54,855 nt of DNA, from NCBI GenBank assembly GCA_003151495.1, contig PLXR01000056.1, positions 1 to 54,855 on the forward strand, read 5' to 3'. The translations under genes were made by a program, and so were the position numbers. The DNA comes from Opitutaceae bacterium. GTDB lineage: Bacteria; Verrucomicrobiota; Verrucomicrobiia; Opitutales; Opitutaceae. Below are positions 42,118 through 50,653 of the stretch, one piece after another; the stretch's first letter is position 1, and each line of letters begins with the position of its first letter. The notes beneath the pieces were generated by a model. The model was not told where the DNA came from. It saw only the letters and a program-made list of their open reading frames with translations, and did not search any database.

Positions 42118-42918
42118 TCAGGCGCTCGTGGACTTTGCGCTCGGGTCACCCGTAGGGGGCGGAGCGTGGTCCACCGGCGCGGGTGGGCCAAGCAGCTCAA
42201 TGAGAAGGGGCCTGAGTCCCTCGGCCCACGCCTGGTAGCCCTTCTCACTGGGGTGCAGCTTATCGAGGGTCATGCCCTCGAATAGCACGCCGTCCTTGTC
42301 GGCGAGCCTGCCGTTGATGTTGAGGAAGCGGACCGACGAGCCGTCGGCGAATCTGGAAATATTCTGGTTGATCCGGTTGATGGTGGGGATGACCGCCGGG
42401 TTGTCGTTCCGGGGGAAAATCGCCATCAGCACGACGGTGGCCGACGGGGCCTTCTGCCGGCAGAGGTCGACGAGCGCCCTGATTCCGCGCGTGATTTCGT
42501 CAACCTTTGCATCGTCACCCGGCGCCCGCCCGACGTTGTTGGTCCCGGCCAGTATCACGATCACCTTCGGATTTACCCCGTCGAGCTCTCCGTTCTTCAG
42601 GCGCCAGAGGATGTTCTCGATGCAGTCCCCGCCCCATCCGAAGTCCGCGGCATTCCAGCCGAAGAAATTCCTCCTCCAGTTGGCGAGAAATTCGGGATAG
42701 TCGGTGGCCCCCCAGCGCCGGGTGATCGAGTCCCCGACAAAGTACAAGTCGATGCCCCCGTGCCGGGCCTTCTCGAGCAGGCGTTCGTGGGCGATCTGCG
42801 AGTTCCCGTCCGTGCGGGGCGCGGCCAGGAAGGCAGGCGCCCGATTGTCCGACCGCCCGATGGGCGCAATAGCCAGACCGCCAAGGCAAAGGCATAGAGT
42901 CGCAAGGGGTGTTTTCAT
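42118..42918 (-). CDS. Exported SGNH/GDSL hydrolase
   Basis: A 266-residue protein with a signal peptide (LATLCLCLGGLAIAPIG). All four SGNH blocks are visible: LYFVGDSITRRWG (Ser), FGWGGDCIENILWRL (Gly), VILAGTNNVGRAPGD (Asn) and LDKLHPSEKGYQAWAEGL (Asp/His). This set is typical of platelet-activating-factor-acetylhydrolase-like and carbohydrate esterases. It probably deacylates glycans or small esters outside the cytoplasm. The C terminus ends in a Pro-rich tail (GPPAPVDHAPPPTGDP). Confidence 0.9.
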   Translation of the reverse strand: MKTPLATLCLCLGGLAIAPIGRSDNRAPAFLAAPRTDGNSQIAHERLLEKARHGGIDLYFVGDSITRRWGATDYPEFLANWRRNFFGWNAADFGWGGDCIENILWRLKNGELDGVNPKVIVILAGTNNVGRAPGDDAKVDEITRGIRALVDLCRQKAPSATVVLMAIFPRNDNPAVIPTINRINQNISRFADGSSVRFLNINGRLADKDGVLFEGMTLDKLHPSEKGYQAWAEGLRPLLIELLGPPAPVDHAPPPTGDPSAKSTSA

Positions 42919-43143
42919 TTTCGACAGGCAGGGCCAAGTCGGCGGCTTCTTTGCCGCACGCCCAAAACCGACGCGAGATCGAACAACCTCACACATCAGA
43001 GTCCCGCAGCTCGCAACCCGCGATTCTGCAGCCTTCATGGTATGAAGTGAACGCCCCAAGGGACATGGGCTACCAAGCCAAGCAGCCCCCTGAGGGACCC
43101 GCATCCGGACGGAACTCAAGAACGACGGCGCCCCAGGCGGGCT

Positions 43144-44322
43144 CTACACCCAGACGGGCTGGGACGACCGCAGGGCGCTCTCGGCGAGGTGCTCGCAGGC
43201 CGCGAGCGCCTCGCCTCCCCGTCCCGATGCCAGGACCGTAGGCATCGAGGGTCCATCAATCCAAGTTCCGTCCACCATCGTTGACGTGGCCACCGCAGGC
43301 GCGCCACGCAGGTTTTGCTGTATCTGGCCCACAAGCATGGCCGTCGCCACCTCACCGGCGATCTCGCCGTTTTGCCGGACCCCGGCGACGCCACTGTCCA
43401 CTCCGTCGAGGCAAAGGTCGACGTAGGCCACATCCCTCGGGACAGCCAACCCGAGCTGCCCGATCTTGCCAAGGACGGCCAGGGAAGACCCAACGATCAC
43501 CTCGGGACGGCAATCCTGATACCACCTTCCAAAGGCTGCCAGCTCGCAAAGACTCTTCTGTTCTGACTGGCCCGGACGCCATTCCCGCTGGACGCGCGCA
43601 AGTCGGAGAATGGGGATGCGCATGCTGGCCGGAAATTTGCTCTGTTCGATGAGATATCCGGCGGACCACGCTTGGTCGACAAAGTCATCCCAGCCCTGCC
43701 CCAGAACGAGGCCTATGCGCTCGAACCCGGCCGCCTGGATCCTGCGCGTTGCCAGCCGGACCATGCCGGTGTGGTCCTCGATCACGCGGTGCAGCGCGGG
43801 TGCTGGCGGAAAGCAGCCAATCTTCACCGCGCTCAACTTCGACCAGTCGATCTCGGAGAGTTCATCGCTGGTTTCGCCATGCGCGGCCACCAAAACCCCG
43901 TTGATGCCGCGGTGATAGAGCATTTGGCTCATTCGGCGCTGGTTCATGCCAGGCTCCCCCAGCCAAAAATGCTCCAGTTGGTACCCGAGCTCGGCGGCCT
44001 TGCGCTGTGCTCCCAGGTAGGACCGTTCGTGTGTGGGCAAGGCACGCCAGCCCCAGCGCGAGCTCCAGTTTGTAAGGTAGGCCAGCGTGGCCTTCTGCCG
44101 GTTGGACGGACGGCCCTTCCGGTAGGCGATCAAGGCCTGGAGCGCCGGGTCCGGGTAGTAGCCCATCGCGTCCGCCAGCGCCCGTATCCTCTTGCGCGTT
44201 GCCTCGGGGATTGAAGGGCAGTTCCGCAGGGAAAGGGAAACCGTCGTGTTATGCACCCCCGCGACCCGCGCAACATCGGACTGCGTCACGCGCTGTCCTA
44301 TCAATGTTTCGTTTGGGGGCAT
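43144..44322 (-). CDS. LacI-family transcriptional regulator
   Basis: A 392-residue regulator. The HTH is RVTQSDVARVAGVHNTTVSL at ~11-30, followed by the hinge and linker PEATRKRIRALADAMGYYPD then PALQALIAYRKGRPS, a wording characteristic of Opitutae regulators. The effector domain has GINGVLVAAHGETSDELSE and later YQDCRPEVIVGSSLAVLGKI, and keeps normal length. It probably senses a sugar. No sugar operon is attached directly, so its targets are open. It is divergent from the sensor kinase with ~360 bp between. Confidence 0.9.
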   Translation of the reverse strand: MPPNETLIGQRVTQSDVARVAGVHNTTVSLSLRNCPSIPEATRKRIRALADAMGYYPDPALQALIAYRKGRPSNRQKATLAYLTNWSSRWGWRALPTHERSYLGAQRKAAELGYQLEHFWLGEPGMNQRRMSQMLYHRGINGVLVAAHGETSDELSEIDWSKLSAVKIGCFPPAPALHRVIEDHTGMVRLATRRIQAAGFERIGLVLGQGWDDFVDQAWSAGYLIEQSKFPASMRIPILRLARVQREWRPGQSEQKSLCELAAFGRWYQDCRPEVIVGSSLAVLGKIGQLGLAVPRDVAYVDLCLDGVDSGVAGVRQNGEIAGEVATAMLVGQIQQNLRGAPAVATSTMVDGTWIDGPSMPTVLASGRGGEALAACEHLAESALRSSQPVWV

Positions 44323-44681
44323 GGGATTTTCGGATTTCTAGCGGCGGGCGACGGCGGCAAGTGCCAAGGGCAATGCCATGCGTAGACATGGAGAGCTCCG
44401 GGGAATTGCAGGGGGTAGCGGTGTTTCACGCATACGGGCGTGGTGGGGTAGCCAGTCGAATCGTCGATCCGGCATGGGGCCGGTCCGGCAGCATCGCCAA
44501 GCCTTAGGTGTCGCGATAAGGCCCCCCGTGAGAACCCTGCTCAACCAGACAGTGGTCATAGGTTGTCTATGGCCTAGGTCATAGGCGCCTCGGCGGCGGT
44601 CCCGCCGTCTATTGCGATTCCGCGGCGGGAAACCTCTTTACGCGCCATGGAGGGGGGCGCAGACTGCGCCCCCCAAATCCG
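44323..44681. other. Divergent control region of LacI gene and sensor kinase
   Basis: 359 bases without a gene, holding repeats that look like regulator sites. A nine-base direct repeat GGTCATAGG occurs at 44554-44562 and 44577-44585, 23 bp apart start to start (about two helix turns). An inverted partner CTATGGCC lies between at 44567-44574. Further right is the perfect palindrome at 44652-44674. I see no convincing -35/-10 for either gene. Confidence 0.5.
44652..44674. promoter_or_regulatory. Perfect 23-bp palindrome at the sensor kinase start
   Basis: GGGGGGCGCAG-A-CTGCGCCCCCC: two 11-base arms match perfectly around one central base. It ends seven bases before ATG 44682. In DNA it could be an operator. 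In RNA it would put a very stable stem where the ribosome should bind, and no Shine-Dalgarno is visible after it. Either way it is placed to limit expression of the two-component pair. Confidence 0.55.
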
Positions 44682-47600
44682 ATGAGTCGCGATGTTATCA
44701 GCGGGCTGGTCCCGGCCGCGCTTATTAGGATTTTACAGCCGCCCGTGCGCCTGTTTGGCCCGAGATTGGCGCGATGGGGTTTTACCGCCGCACTGGTCTC
44801 GCCGTTGCTTGGCGACGCCGGGAGGGATGCTCCTGAAGTCGAGGGGCCCGCGGCGCTCCACGGGTTGCCGTTCACCCGCTCCTACCCCCTCGAGGAGGTC
44901 GGAAACGTCCCGCGAGGGGCCAGGCTGAGCTTCGATCGCTTTGGCCGCCTGGCCGTAATGTACGACGGCTTCTACTCGGTGCTTAACGACTCAACGTGGC
45001 TCGACATGGCCGACAGGAGCAGCGGTGGCGACGGCATGCCGTTGGTTGTCCAGGGAGATGACGGCCGCGGTTACTATTGCAACTTCGGCTCCTGGGGATT
45101 CGTCGAGCAAACTGCGGACGGCAAGCTGAAGCCCCACAAGCTCATGCCGCCCAATCCGCCAAAATGGGTGCTTACGGCGGGCTTCAGCGACATTGTCGTC
45201 ACCACGCAAGGTGTCTTTTTCGGAGGCTGGAGCGGCGTGGTCTGTTGGGATTTCGCGTCCAAGCGGAATCAGTATTTCGAGATCCTGGGGCTCTCAAAGA
45301 TCTTCAAGGTGGGAGACGGTGTCTTTGTTTCCTCAACGGGCGGCCCCCTTCAACACATCGACTTGGCCAGCCATACCTTGCAGCCGGTCGAGGGCACGAT
45401 GCTCGGCGAGGACGGGGTCACACAAGCTACCGTCCTGGATCGGTCGAGCACCCTCGTTGCCACGCGCAAGGGCCGAATTTTTCTGTTCGACGGCACCCGG
45501 CTCTCCCCATGGCCCGGCCAGATCCGCAACGATCTGGCCGGTCGCGTCACCTGCCTGCAGCACCTGGAGGAGGGTGGCGCCGCGGTTGCCATTGCCGGAA
45601 AGGGCCTGTTCCTCGTTTCGGAAGACGGGGCAATGATCTCCGCCCTCACGAGTTCAGAGTTTCAGCGGGTCACACAGCTAGCGACGCGCGAGCCAGGCGT
45701 GCTATGGGCGGCTGGGGAGGACGCGATTCAAAAGGTGTTGTATGGAAGCGCGCTCACCGTTTTCGGGCAGCGACTCGGACTCAACCCCAGCTGGCCGGTC
45801 GTCGTTCGCTGGAATGACAAGATTGTCGTGTCGTCGAGCGGCCTCTTGTACGAGGCGATTCCCGCCAAGGGCGGATCGGGCAGCCGCTTCGAACAGATGA
45901 AATACCAGCCCCCCGCTGGAGCGTGGGCGCTTGCGTCGAGCGGACCGCATCTGCTGATCGGGAACGAGAAGGGAGCCTTCTCCGAGGAGAACGACGGACG
46001 TTTTTCGCCGATCCTGCCGAACATGGATGTGGCCCGCCTCGCAATGGTGGGAACCGATATTTGCCTCGCCATAGGTCGCGTTGAGATCGCCGCCATCCGC
46101 TGGGTGGACGACAGGTGGGTTGAATTCGCCCCGCGCATACCCACGGTGGGTTTCCCCTCGGTGGTGCACAGCGCCGGGAATTCCGTATGGATCGAGTTGG
46201 GCATCAATCGGGTTGCGCGGATTTCCCTCCAAAGGGGGAAACTCAAATCGCAGGTGTTTGATAATTTTCCGTGGAAGGAAGCCCGCTGGATCAATGTGGG
46301 AGTCGTCGACGACACCGTGGTGCTAAGTGGGCCTCCGGGCGGCCGGATGTTCTTCGACGAGAACACCGAGACCTTTGGCCCGGCGCCGCAGCTGCAGCGC
46401 CTGCTCGATCAATCCCCGAGCTGGATTGTGCGCATCCAGAAGGACGGTGACGGAATACTTTGGGCGACCCACGAACAGGGCGTCATCACCTTTGTCCCGA
46501 GGGACGGAGCATATGAGATGGATGCCACGACTTTCGATCTCAACAACGAGCACTTCCCCGCGGTACAGCTGCTTCCGGGAAACGACGTCTGGCTGTCCAC
46601 GGGGCAATCGCTATACCATGTCGACCAACACCGCGCCTTCGGTGCGGACGGCGCGGAAGGGTCGTCGAGGCGCGTCCAGTCGATTACACCGAAACTGGTG
46701 TCCATAACGGACGATCGCTCCAACGCAGAGTTGCTCACCGACTCGGCGGCCTTTCCGCCGCCTCTCCAGCTGCCGTACTCAAAGAACAGTCTCGGGTTCC
46801 GCTTCTTTTCCGGGAGCTATGCCTGGAGGCGCACGCCGGTCTATGAATTTCGCTTCGGCGGCGGGCAGGCCGAGTGGACCAGCCTTGGGACGGGTTCGCT
46901 CCTGAGTTTCCCCACGCTGCACGAGGGCCACTATCGCCTCGCGGTGCGGATCGCCAACGCCCAGGGCCCGACAGGTCCGGCCGCGTCCCTCCAGTTTGAG
47001 ATCCTGCCTCCATGGCACCGGACATTGCCTGCGTATGCCCTTTATGCCCTGAGCGCCGCACTTGCCGTATTGGGTCTCGTGCGGTGGTCAGTGCGGCGCG
47101 CCCATCATCATAACCTCGCCCTCGAGGGAATCATCCGGGAGCGAACCGATCAGCTGAAGGCCACCATGCAGAAGCTGAACGAGGAGACGCGAAACGCAGC
47201 GACGCTGGCCGAGCGGGGGCGGCTGGCTGGCGAGATACATGACAGCCTCCAGCAGGGCCTGAGTGGCCTGATGCTTCAGCTCGACGCCACGCTGAAACTG
47301 CCGGGGATCACGGGCGATGTCCGATCGCGCCTCAACGTCGCGCGCAACATGATCTCGTTCACAAGGGAAGAGGTGCAACACGCCGTTTGGGACATGGAGT
47401 CGCCGCTGCTCGAAGGCACCGAACTTGGCGACGCCCTGCGAAAGATCGCAGCACTCATCGGATCCGGGGCGGCCAAGATCGAAATCTCGGTGTCCGGGAC
47501 GGCTGTTCAGCTTCCGTCGGCTGTTCAGCACCACCTCCTCAGGATAGCCCAGGAAGCCATCACGAACGCGGTGCGGCATGCCGGCCCGACCACGATCAAC

Positions 47601-47852
47601 GTCCGCCTGGAGTTTAGGGAGGATGCCGTATATCTGTGCGTGACGGACAAGGGTGCCGGATTTGCGCCCACCGAGGTCTTCGAGAAGAACGTCGGCCATT
47701 TTGGACTGCGCGGGCTCCGGGGTCGCGCGGCCAAGATCGGGGGTGCGCTCAGGGTCGAGAGCTCACCGGGCAAGGGCACTTCCATCGAGATCGTCGTTCC
47801 CCTGACCGAGCAATCCAGGGTTTTGGAGCATGCAGTCGCCAACTCAGCCTAA
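44682..47852 (+). CDS. Sensor histidine kinase with beta-propeller sensor, Y_Y_Y and HisKA_3 domains
   Basis: A 1056-residue membrane sensor. Residues ~60-680 form repeated beta-propeller (Reg_prop-like) blades. A Y_Y_Y domain follows (~690-775; NSLGFRFFSGSYAWRRTPVY, PTLHEGHYRLAVRIANAQG), then one membrane helix (LPAYALYALSAALAVLGLV) and the kinase core. HisKA_3 has the phospho-acceptor His in LAGEIHDSLQQGLSGLMLQL (~853). HATPase follows with AQEAITNAVRHAGPTTINV and DKGAGFAPTE, GHFGLRGLRGRA. Such proteins sense sugars or oligosaccharides in the periplasm. It is not a hybrid; the partner regulator overlaps its end. Confidence 0.93.
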   Translation: MSRDVISGLVPAALIRILQPPVRLFGPRLARWGFTAALVSPLLGDAGRDAPEVEGPAALHGLPFTRSYPLEEVGNVPRGARLSFDRFGRLAVMYDGFYSVLNDSTWLDMADRSSGGDGMPLVVQGDDGRGYYCNFGSWGFVEQTADGKLKPHKLMPPNPPKWVLTAGFSDIVVTTQGVFFGGWSGVVCWDFASKRNQYFEILGLSKIFKVGDGVFVSSTGGPLQHIDLASHTLQPVEGTMLGEDGVTQATVLDRSSTLVATRKGRIFLFDGTRLSPWPGQIRNDLAGRVTCLQHLEEGGAAVAIAGKGLFLVSEDGAMISALTSSEFQRVTQLATREPGVLWAAGEDAIQKVLYGSALTVFGQRLGLNPSWPVVVRWNDKIVVSSSGLLYEAIPAKGGSGSRFEQMKYQPPAGAWALASSGPHLLIGNEKGAFSEENDGRFSPILPNMDVARLAMVGTDICLAIGRVEIAAIRWVDDRWVEFAPRIPTVGFPSVVHSAGNSVWIELGINRVARISLQRGKLKSQVFDNFPWKEARWINVGVVDDTVVLSGPPGGRMFFDENTETFGPAPQLQRLLDQSPSWIVRIQKDGDGILWATHEQGVITFVPRDGAYEMDATTFDLNNEHFPAVQLLPGNDVWLSTGQSLYHVDQHRAFGADGAEGSSRRVQSITPKLVSITDDRSNAELLTDSAAFPPPLQLPYSKNSLGFRFFSGSYAWRRTPVYEFRFGGGQAEWTSLGTGSLLSFPTLHEGHYRLAVRIANAQGPTGPAASLQFEILPPWHRTLPAYALYALSAALAVLGLVRWSVRRAHHHNLALEGIIRERTDQLKATMQKLNEETRNAATLAERGRLAGEIHDSLQQGLSGLMLQLDATLKLPGITGDVRSRLNVARNMISFTREEVQHAVWDMESPLLEGTELGDALRKIAALIGSGAAKIEISVSGTAVQLPSAVQHHLLRIAQEAITNAVRHAGPTTINVRLEFREDAVYLCVTDKGAGFAPTEVFEKNVGHFGLRGLRGRAAKIGGALRVESSPGKGTSIEIVVPLTEQSRVLEHAVANSA

Positions 47853-48468
47853 GAAGATCCGCCTGCTGCTCGTGGACGACCACATCGTCCTCCGGATGGG
47901 TGTGACCACGGCGACAAACGGCGAGCCGGACATGGAGGTTGTGGCCGACGCCGAAAATGGGACCGAGGCGATCAAGGCCTACCGCGCGCACAGGCCGGAT
48001 GTCGTGGTACTTGACCTGCGCATGCATGGAATCAACGGAATCGAAACAATAAAGGTGCTTAGGGACGAGTTTCGCGAGGCCCGCGTGCTCGTCTTCAGCA
48101 ACTACGCCGGCGGCGACGAGGTCTACCAGGCGCTCAGGGCAGGCGCCTGCGGATTCGTCGTCAAGGACATGGCCCTCGACCGGCTGCTCGAGGCGATCCG
48201 AAAGGTCCACCAGGGCGAGCAGTATCTTCCGCCCGAGATCGCCACCCGGATGAGCGAAAGGGTCGTGTCACAGCTCTCGCCCAGGGAGCTCGAGGTATTG
48301 CGGCTGGTGGCGAAGGGTCTTAGCAACAAGGAGATAGGGGCGTCGCTCCACGTCGTCGAGGGCACGATCAAGATCCACCTGACAAACATTCTGGCGAAAC
48401 TCGGGGTCTCGGATCGCACCCAGGCGATCCTTGCCGCCGTGAAGCGGGGCATAATACAGATTGAGTAG
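47830..48468 (+). CDS. NarL/FixJ-family response regulator
   Basis: A 212-residue regulator. The receiver domain has the acidic pair in LLLVDDHIVLRMG, the phospho-acceptor Asp in DVVVLDLRMHGINGIET (~59), Ser in VLVFSNYAGGDEV and Lys in GFVVKDMALD. The C-terminal LuxR-type HTH is LSPRELEVLRLVAKGLSNKE then VVEGTIKIHLTNILAKLGVS. Its start lies inside the kinase gene (23-bp overlap), so it is the cognate partner. The repeated GGTCATAGG sites upstream of the pair are possible targets. Confidence 0.95.
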   Translation: MQSPTQPKKIRLLLVDDHIVLRMGVTTATNGEPDMEVVADAENGTEAIKAYRAHRPDVVVLDLRMHGINGIETIKVLRDEFREARVLVFSNYAGGDEVYQALRAGACGFVVKDMALDRLLEAIRKVHQGEQYLPPEIATRMSERVVSQLSPRELEVLRLVAKGLSNKEIGASLHVVEGTIKIHLTNILAKLGVSDRTQAILAAVKRGIIQIE

Positions 48469-48551
48469 CCGGCGGTGCAGCCACGCCCGGTGCGCGGTTC
48501 AATCGGGCTAGTTATCTCCAACACCCGACGGCAGCGGGCGCATGGTGCACC

Positions 48552-48998
48552 TCAATCCGGAATTTCCGGCTCGACCAGCATCGCAAGAAGGGCGAGCGAT
48601 TCCTGCCAGCCGAGATAACAAGCCTCGGCTGGAATCACGGCGGGAACCCCCTGTTGCACGATATTCACCTCGGTCCCGCAAAATACCTTTCTCAAAGTCA
48701 CCGTCACTTGGATTTCGCCGGGCACGTTCGGATCGTCGAATTTGTCCGTGTAACAGATGCGCTCGTGGGGCACCAATTCGACGTATCTCCCGCCAAAGGT
48801 GTGCGCCTTCCCGGTCGTGAAGTTCGTGAACGACATCTTGAACGTGCCGCCCACCTTGGCGTCCATGTGGTGCACCTTCCCGGTGAATCCGTTTGGGGGA
48901 AGCCATTTGCTCATGGCATCCGCGTCTATGAATGCGCGATACACCTTCTCGGGTGACGAACGAAAAACGCGGTGAAGTCGGATTGTATGCGTGGACAT
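48552..48998 (-). CDS. SRPBCC/AHSA1-family protein (START-like fold)
   Basis: A 148-residue protein. The opening IRLHRVFRSSPEKVYRAFID and KWLPPNGFTGKVHHMDAKVG then GTFKMSFTNF are typical of the AHSA1/CalC-like branch. The end has CYLGWQESLALLAMLVEPEI. Members form a hydrophobic cup for small ligands; many are stress or detoxification proteins without a known reaction. ATG 48998 is preceded by ACAGGGAAA, which could serve as a weak ribosome site. The promoter region ahead contains a lone copy of the GTGTAAGTG motif described further right. Confidence 0.88.
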   Translation of the reverse strand: MSTHTIRLHRVFRSSPEKVYRAFIDADAMSKWLPPNGFTGKVHHMDAKVGGTFKMSFTNFTTGKAHTFGGRYVELVPHERICYTDKFDDPNVPGEIQVTVTLRKVFCGTEVNIVQQGVPAVIPAEACYLGWQESLALLAMLVEPEIPD

Positions 48999-49186
48999 TT
49001 TCCCTGTGTTTCCTGACAATATAGAGTGTGGGTCGACAATGGGAAGTGTAAGTGAAATCCGGCCTCGGGCTTACCCAACGTTCCTGGCGTTTCCCATCTG
49101 TATCCGGTGCGCCTTCTATTGGCCCAGATCGACCAGAATGTCTGAAGCAACTTGCCACCCTGATACTCCGTAACTAGTTTGTGATC

Positions 49187-49510
49187 ATGGCGCCGCCGGT
49201 ACACAGCCAAAGCACGGTCCTTGCCTTTCAGGAGTCAATGAAGCCGCTCGAAATCATCGCAAGGCGCGTCGCTTGGTGGAAGACGCCGGCTGACGCCCTG
49301 GCCAATAGAAATGATTTTCTTTGCCGCGTAATGACATTCGGCCTTTGGACGGATGTGACCTATGTTGCCGAAATGTTTGGCGACGACGCTATGCGCCGAG
49401 CGCTTACGCAAGCTCCTGCAGGTGTTTTTGACCCGCCTTCATGGCATTATTGGCATTACCGTCTTGGCATTGACCACGTCCCAGGATTGCCCAAGCGCGA
49501 GTTTCGATGA
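49187..49510 (+). CDS. Small protein upstream of AbiEii-type gene (antitoxin-like)
   Basis: About 107 residues from ATG 49187; GTG 49181 or ATG 49238 (MKPLEII, with AGGAG close by) are alternatives. The core is WWKTPADALANRNDFLCRVM followed by TFGLWTDVTYVAEMFGDDAM and PAGVFDPPSWHYWHYRLGID. Proteins of this kind are found directly before AbiEii/nucleotidyltransferase genes. I infer that it is the antitoxin or partner. Its stop overlaps the next ATG (ATGA). Base composition is poorer in GC than the surrounding genes, suggesting transfer. Confidence 0.65.
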   Translation: MAPPVHSQSTVLAFQESMKPLEIIARRVAWWKTPADALANRNDFLCRVMTFGLWTDVTYVAEMFGDDAMRRALTQAPAGVFDPPSWHYWHYRLGIDHVPGLPKREFR

Positions 49511-50250
49511 AAACGGTCACGCCGCGCATCGGGACTCTGCCGCCGTCACAAAGGAACCTTTGGCATCAACTCGGCTCTGTTGGTGATCATTTCGTGCTTT
49601 ATGGCGGAACGGCACTTTCGCTCCAACTGGGGGGTCGTCAGTCCATCGATTTCGATTTCTTTACGCCCCAAACGGTAGATGCCGATGCCCTGTCCAAGAG
49701 CCTTCCATTCCTGAACGGGGCATCCCTCTTACAGAGAGCGAATTCGACAGCCACATTCTCGGTCAATTGCCCCGAACCTGTGAAGATATCGTTCTTTGGG
49801 GGGTTGGATTTTGGGCGTGTTGATGAGCCTCAGTGTTTTTCTGACAATAAGGTGATTGTCGCTGGGCTTCTGGATCTCGCCGCGCAAAAAGTTAAGGTCG
49901 TGCAGCTGAGGGCTGAGATGAAGGATTACCTCGATGTCTGCACCCTCTTGCGAAATGGGGTCACCCTCGAGAGAGCGCTGGGTGCCGCGCAGTCGCTGTA
50001 TCCCGAATTCAATCCCATGGTCACACTAAAGGCGCTGACTTTTTTCGACGACGGTGATTTGGGAACTCTCGATGCATCCAGCAGATCTCAGCTCATCGCG
50101 GCGGTCACCAATGTGCGGGATGTTCCCCTGGTTCCGAAGTTGGGTAAATCGTTGTTGCCAACAGCTCGCATCCCGTCGTGGAACCTCGACCCGTTCATCG
50201 ACAAAGAGCCGCCCATTTCGCGCGAAAAGGAACCTGAAATCGGCGAGTAG
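49507..50250 (+). CDS. AbiEii/AbiGii-type nucleotidyltransferase (toxin-like)
   Basis: A 247-residue protein with the nucleotidyltransferase signature HFVLYGGTALSLQLGGRQSI followed by DFDFF (~31-55), giving the G-G/T and DxD catalytic residues. LLDLAAQKVKVVQLRAEMKD then YLDVCTLLRNGVTLE is the usual family helix with a Lys/Asp pair. AbiEii-like enzymes are toxins of type IV toxin-antitoxin and abortive-infection systems; some members modify tRNA. It is coupled to the small upstream gene. GC is lower than in neighbours, in keeping with an acquired module. Confidence 0.85.
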   Translation: MKTVTPRIGTLPPSQRNLWHQLGSVGDHFVLYGGTALSLQLGGRQSIDFDFFTPQTVDADALSKSLPFLNGASLLQRANSTATFSVNCPEPVKISFFGGLDFGRVDEPQCFSDNKVIVAGLLDLAAQKVKVVQLRAEMKDYLDVCTLLRNGVTLERALGAAQSLYPEFNPMVTLKALTFFDDGDLGTLDASSRSQLIAAVTNVRDVPLVPKLGKSLLPTARIPSWNLDPFIDKEPPISREKEPEIGE

Positions 50251-50653
50251 CCTGTCGAATTCGGGCTGAACCCAGCCAAGACTATTCCCGTAAGAGCCAA
50301 AGGAACGAGTTAGATTGCCGGGCAATACCTCTCTGCTTACACGTCGTTTGCCGGCACTCACGCTTACCGTGCCAATCCGGTCACTTTGCAATGCCAGGAA
50401 ACAGTCTCTGTACCTGAATAATGCAGAATGTAAGTGATCTTCCTCTAGGAGATTGGCACGCGGAATAATTCAATGTGTTGGCCTAGGAATAATACAAATG
50501 TAAGTGAAGAATAAATGAAATGTAAGTCCCGAGCGGCACATCGATTCCCATCTTTTACCTCGAACATCCCTTTCACGCATTAGAATCGGCAGGTTGCAGG
50601 CTCGGCAGCATCGCGCATGGAGCCAGTCCAGGAGGAGGCCGAGGCTATCGGCA
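50251..50653. other. AT-richer intergenic region with repeat cluster
   Basis: About 400 bases without a convincing gene. Its right half holds the repeat cluster at 50416-50527. A minus-strand frame over 50470-50691 reads NLPILMRERDVRGKRWES and might be a relic of a mobile element, but I cannot name it. Confidence 0.5.
50416..50527 (+). repeat. Cluster of ~20-bp repeats, consensus GAATAAT..AATGTAAGTG
   Basis: Four copies in direct orientation: 50416-50436 (GAATAATGCAG then AATGTAAGTG), 50463-50480 (GAATAATTCAATGTGTTG, decayed), 50487-50506 (GAATAATACAAATGTAAGTG) and 50509-50527 (GAATAAATGAAATGTAAGT). The same unit recurs in the opposite orientation at 53892-53968, and a lone core GTGTAAGTG lies at 49046-49054. 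The layout resembles multi-copy transposase-binding ends. Confidence 0.75.

Noticed and set aside
50416-50527. CRISPR array
   Set aside because: Repeats are imperfect, spaced by 2-26 bases without uniform spacers, and no cas genes are nearby. The inverted cluster at 53.9 kb argues for mobile-element ends.
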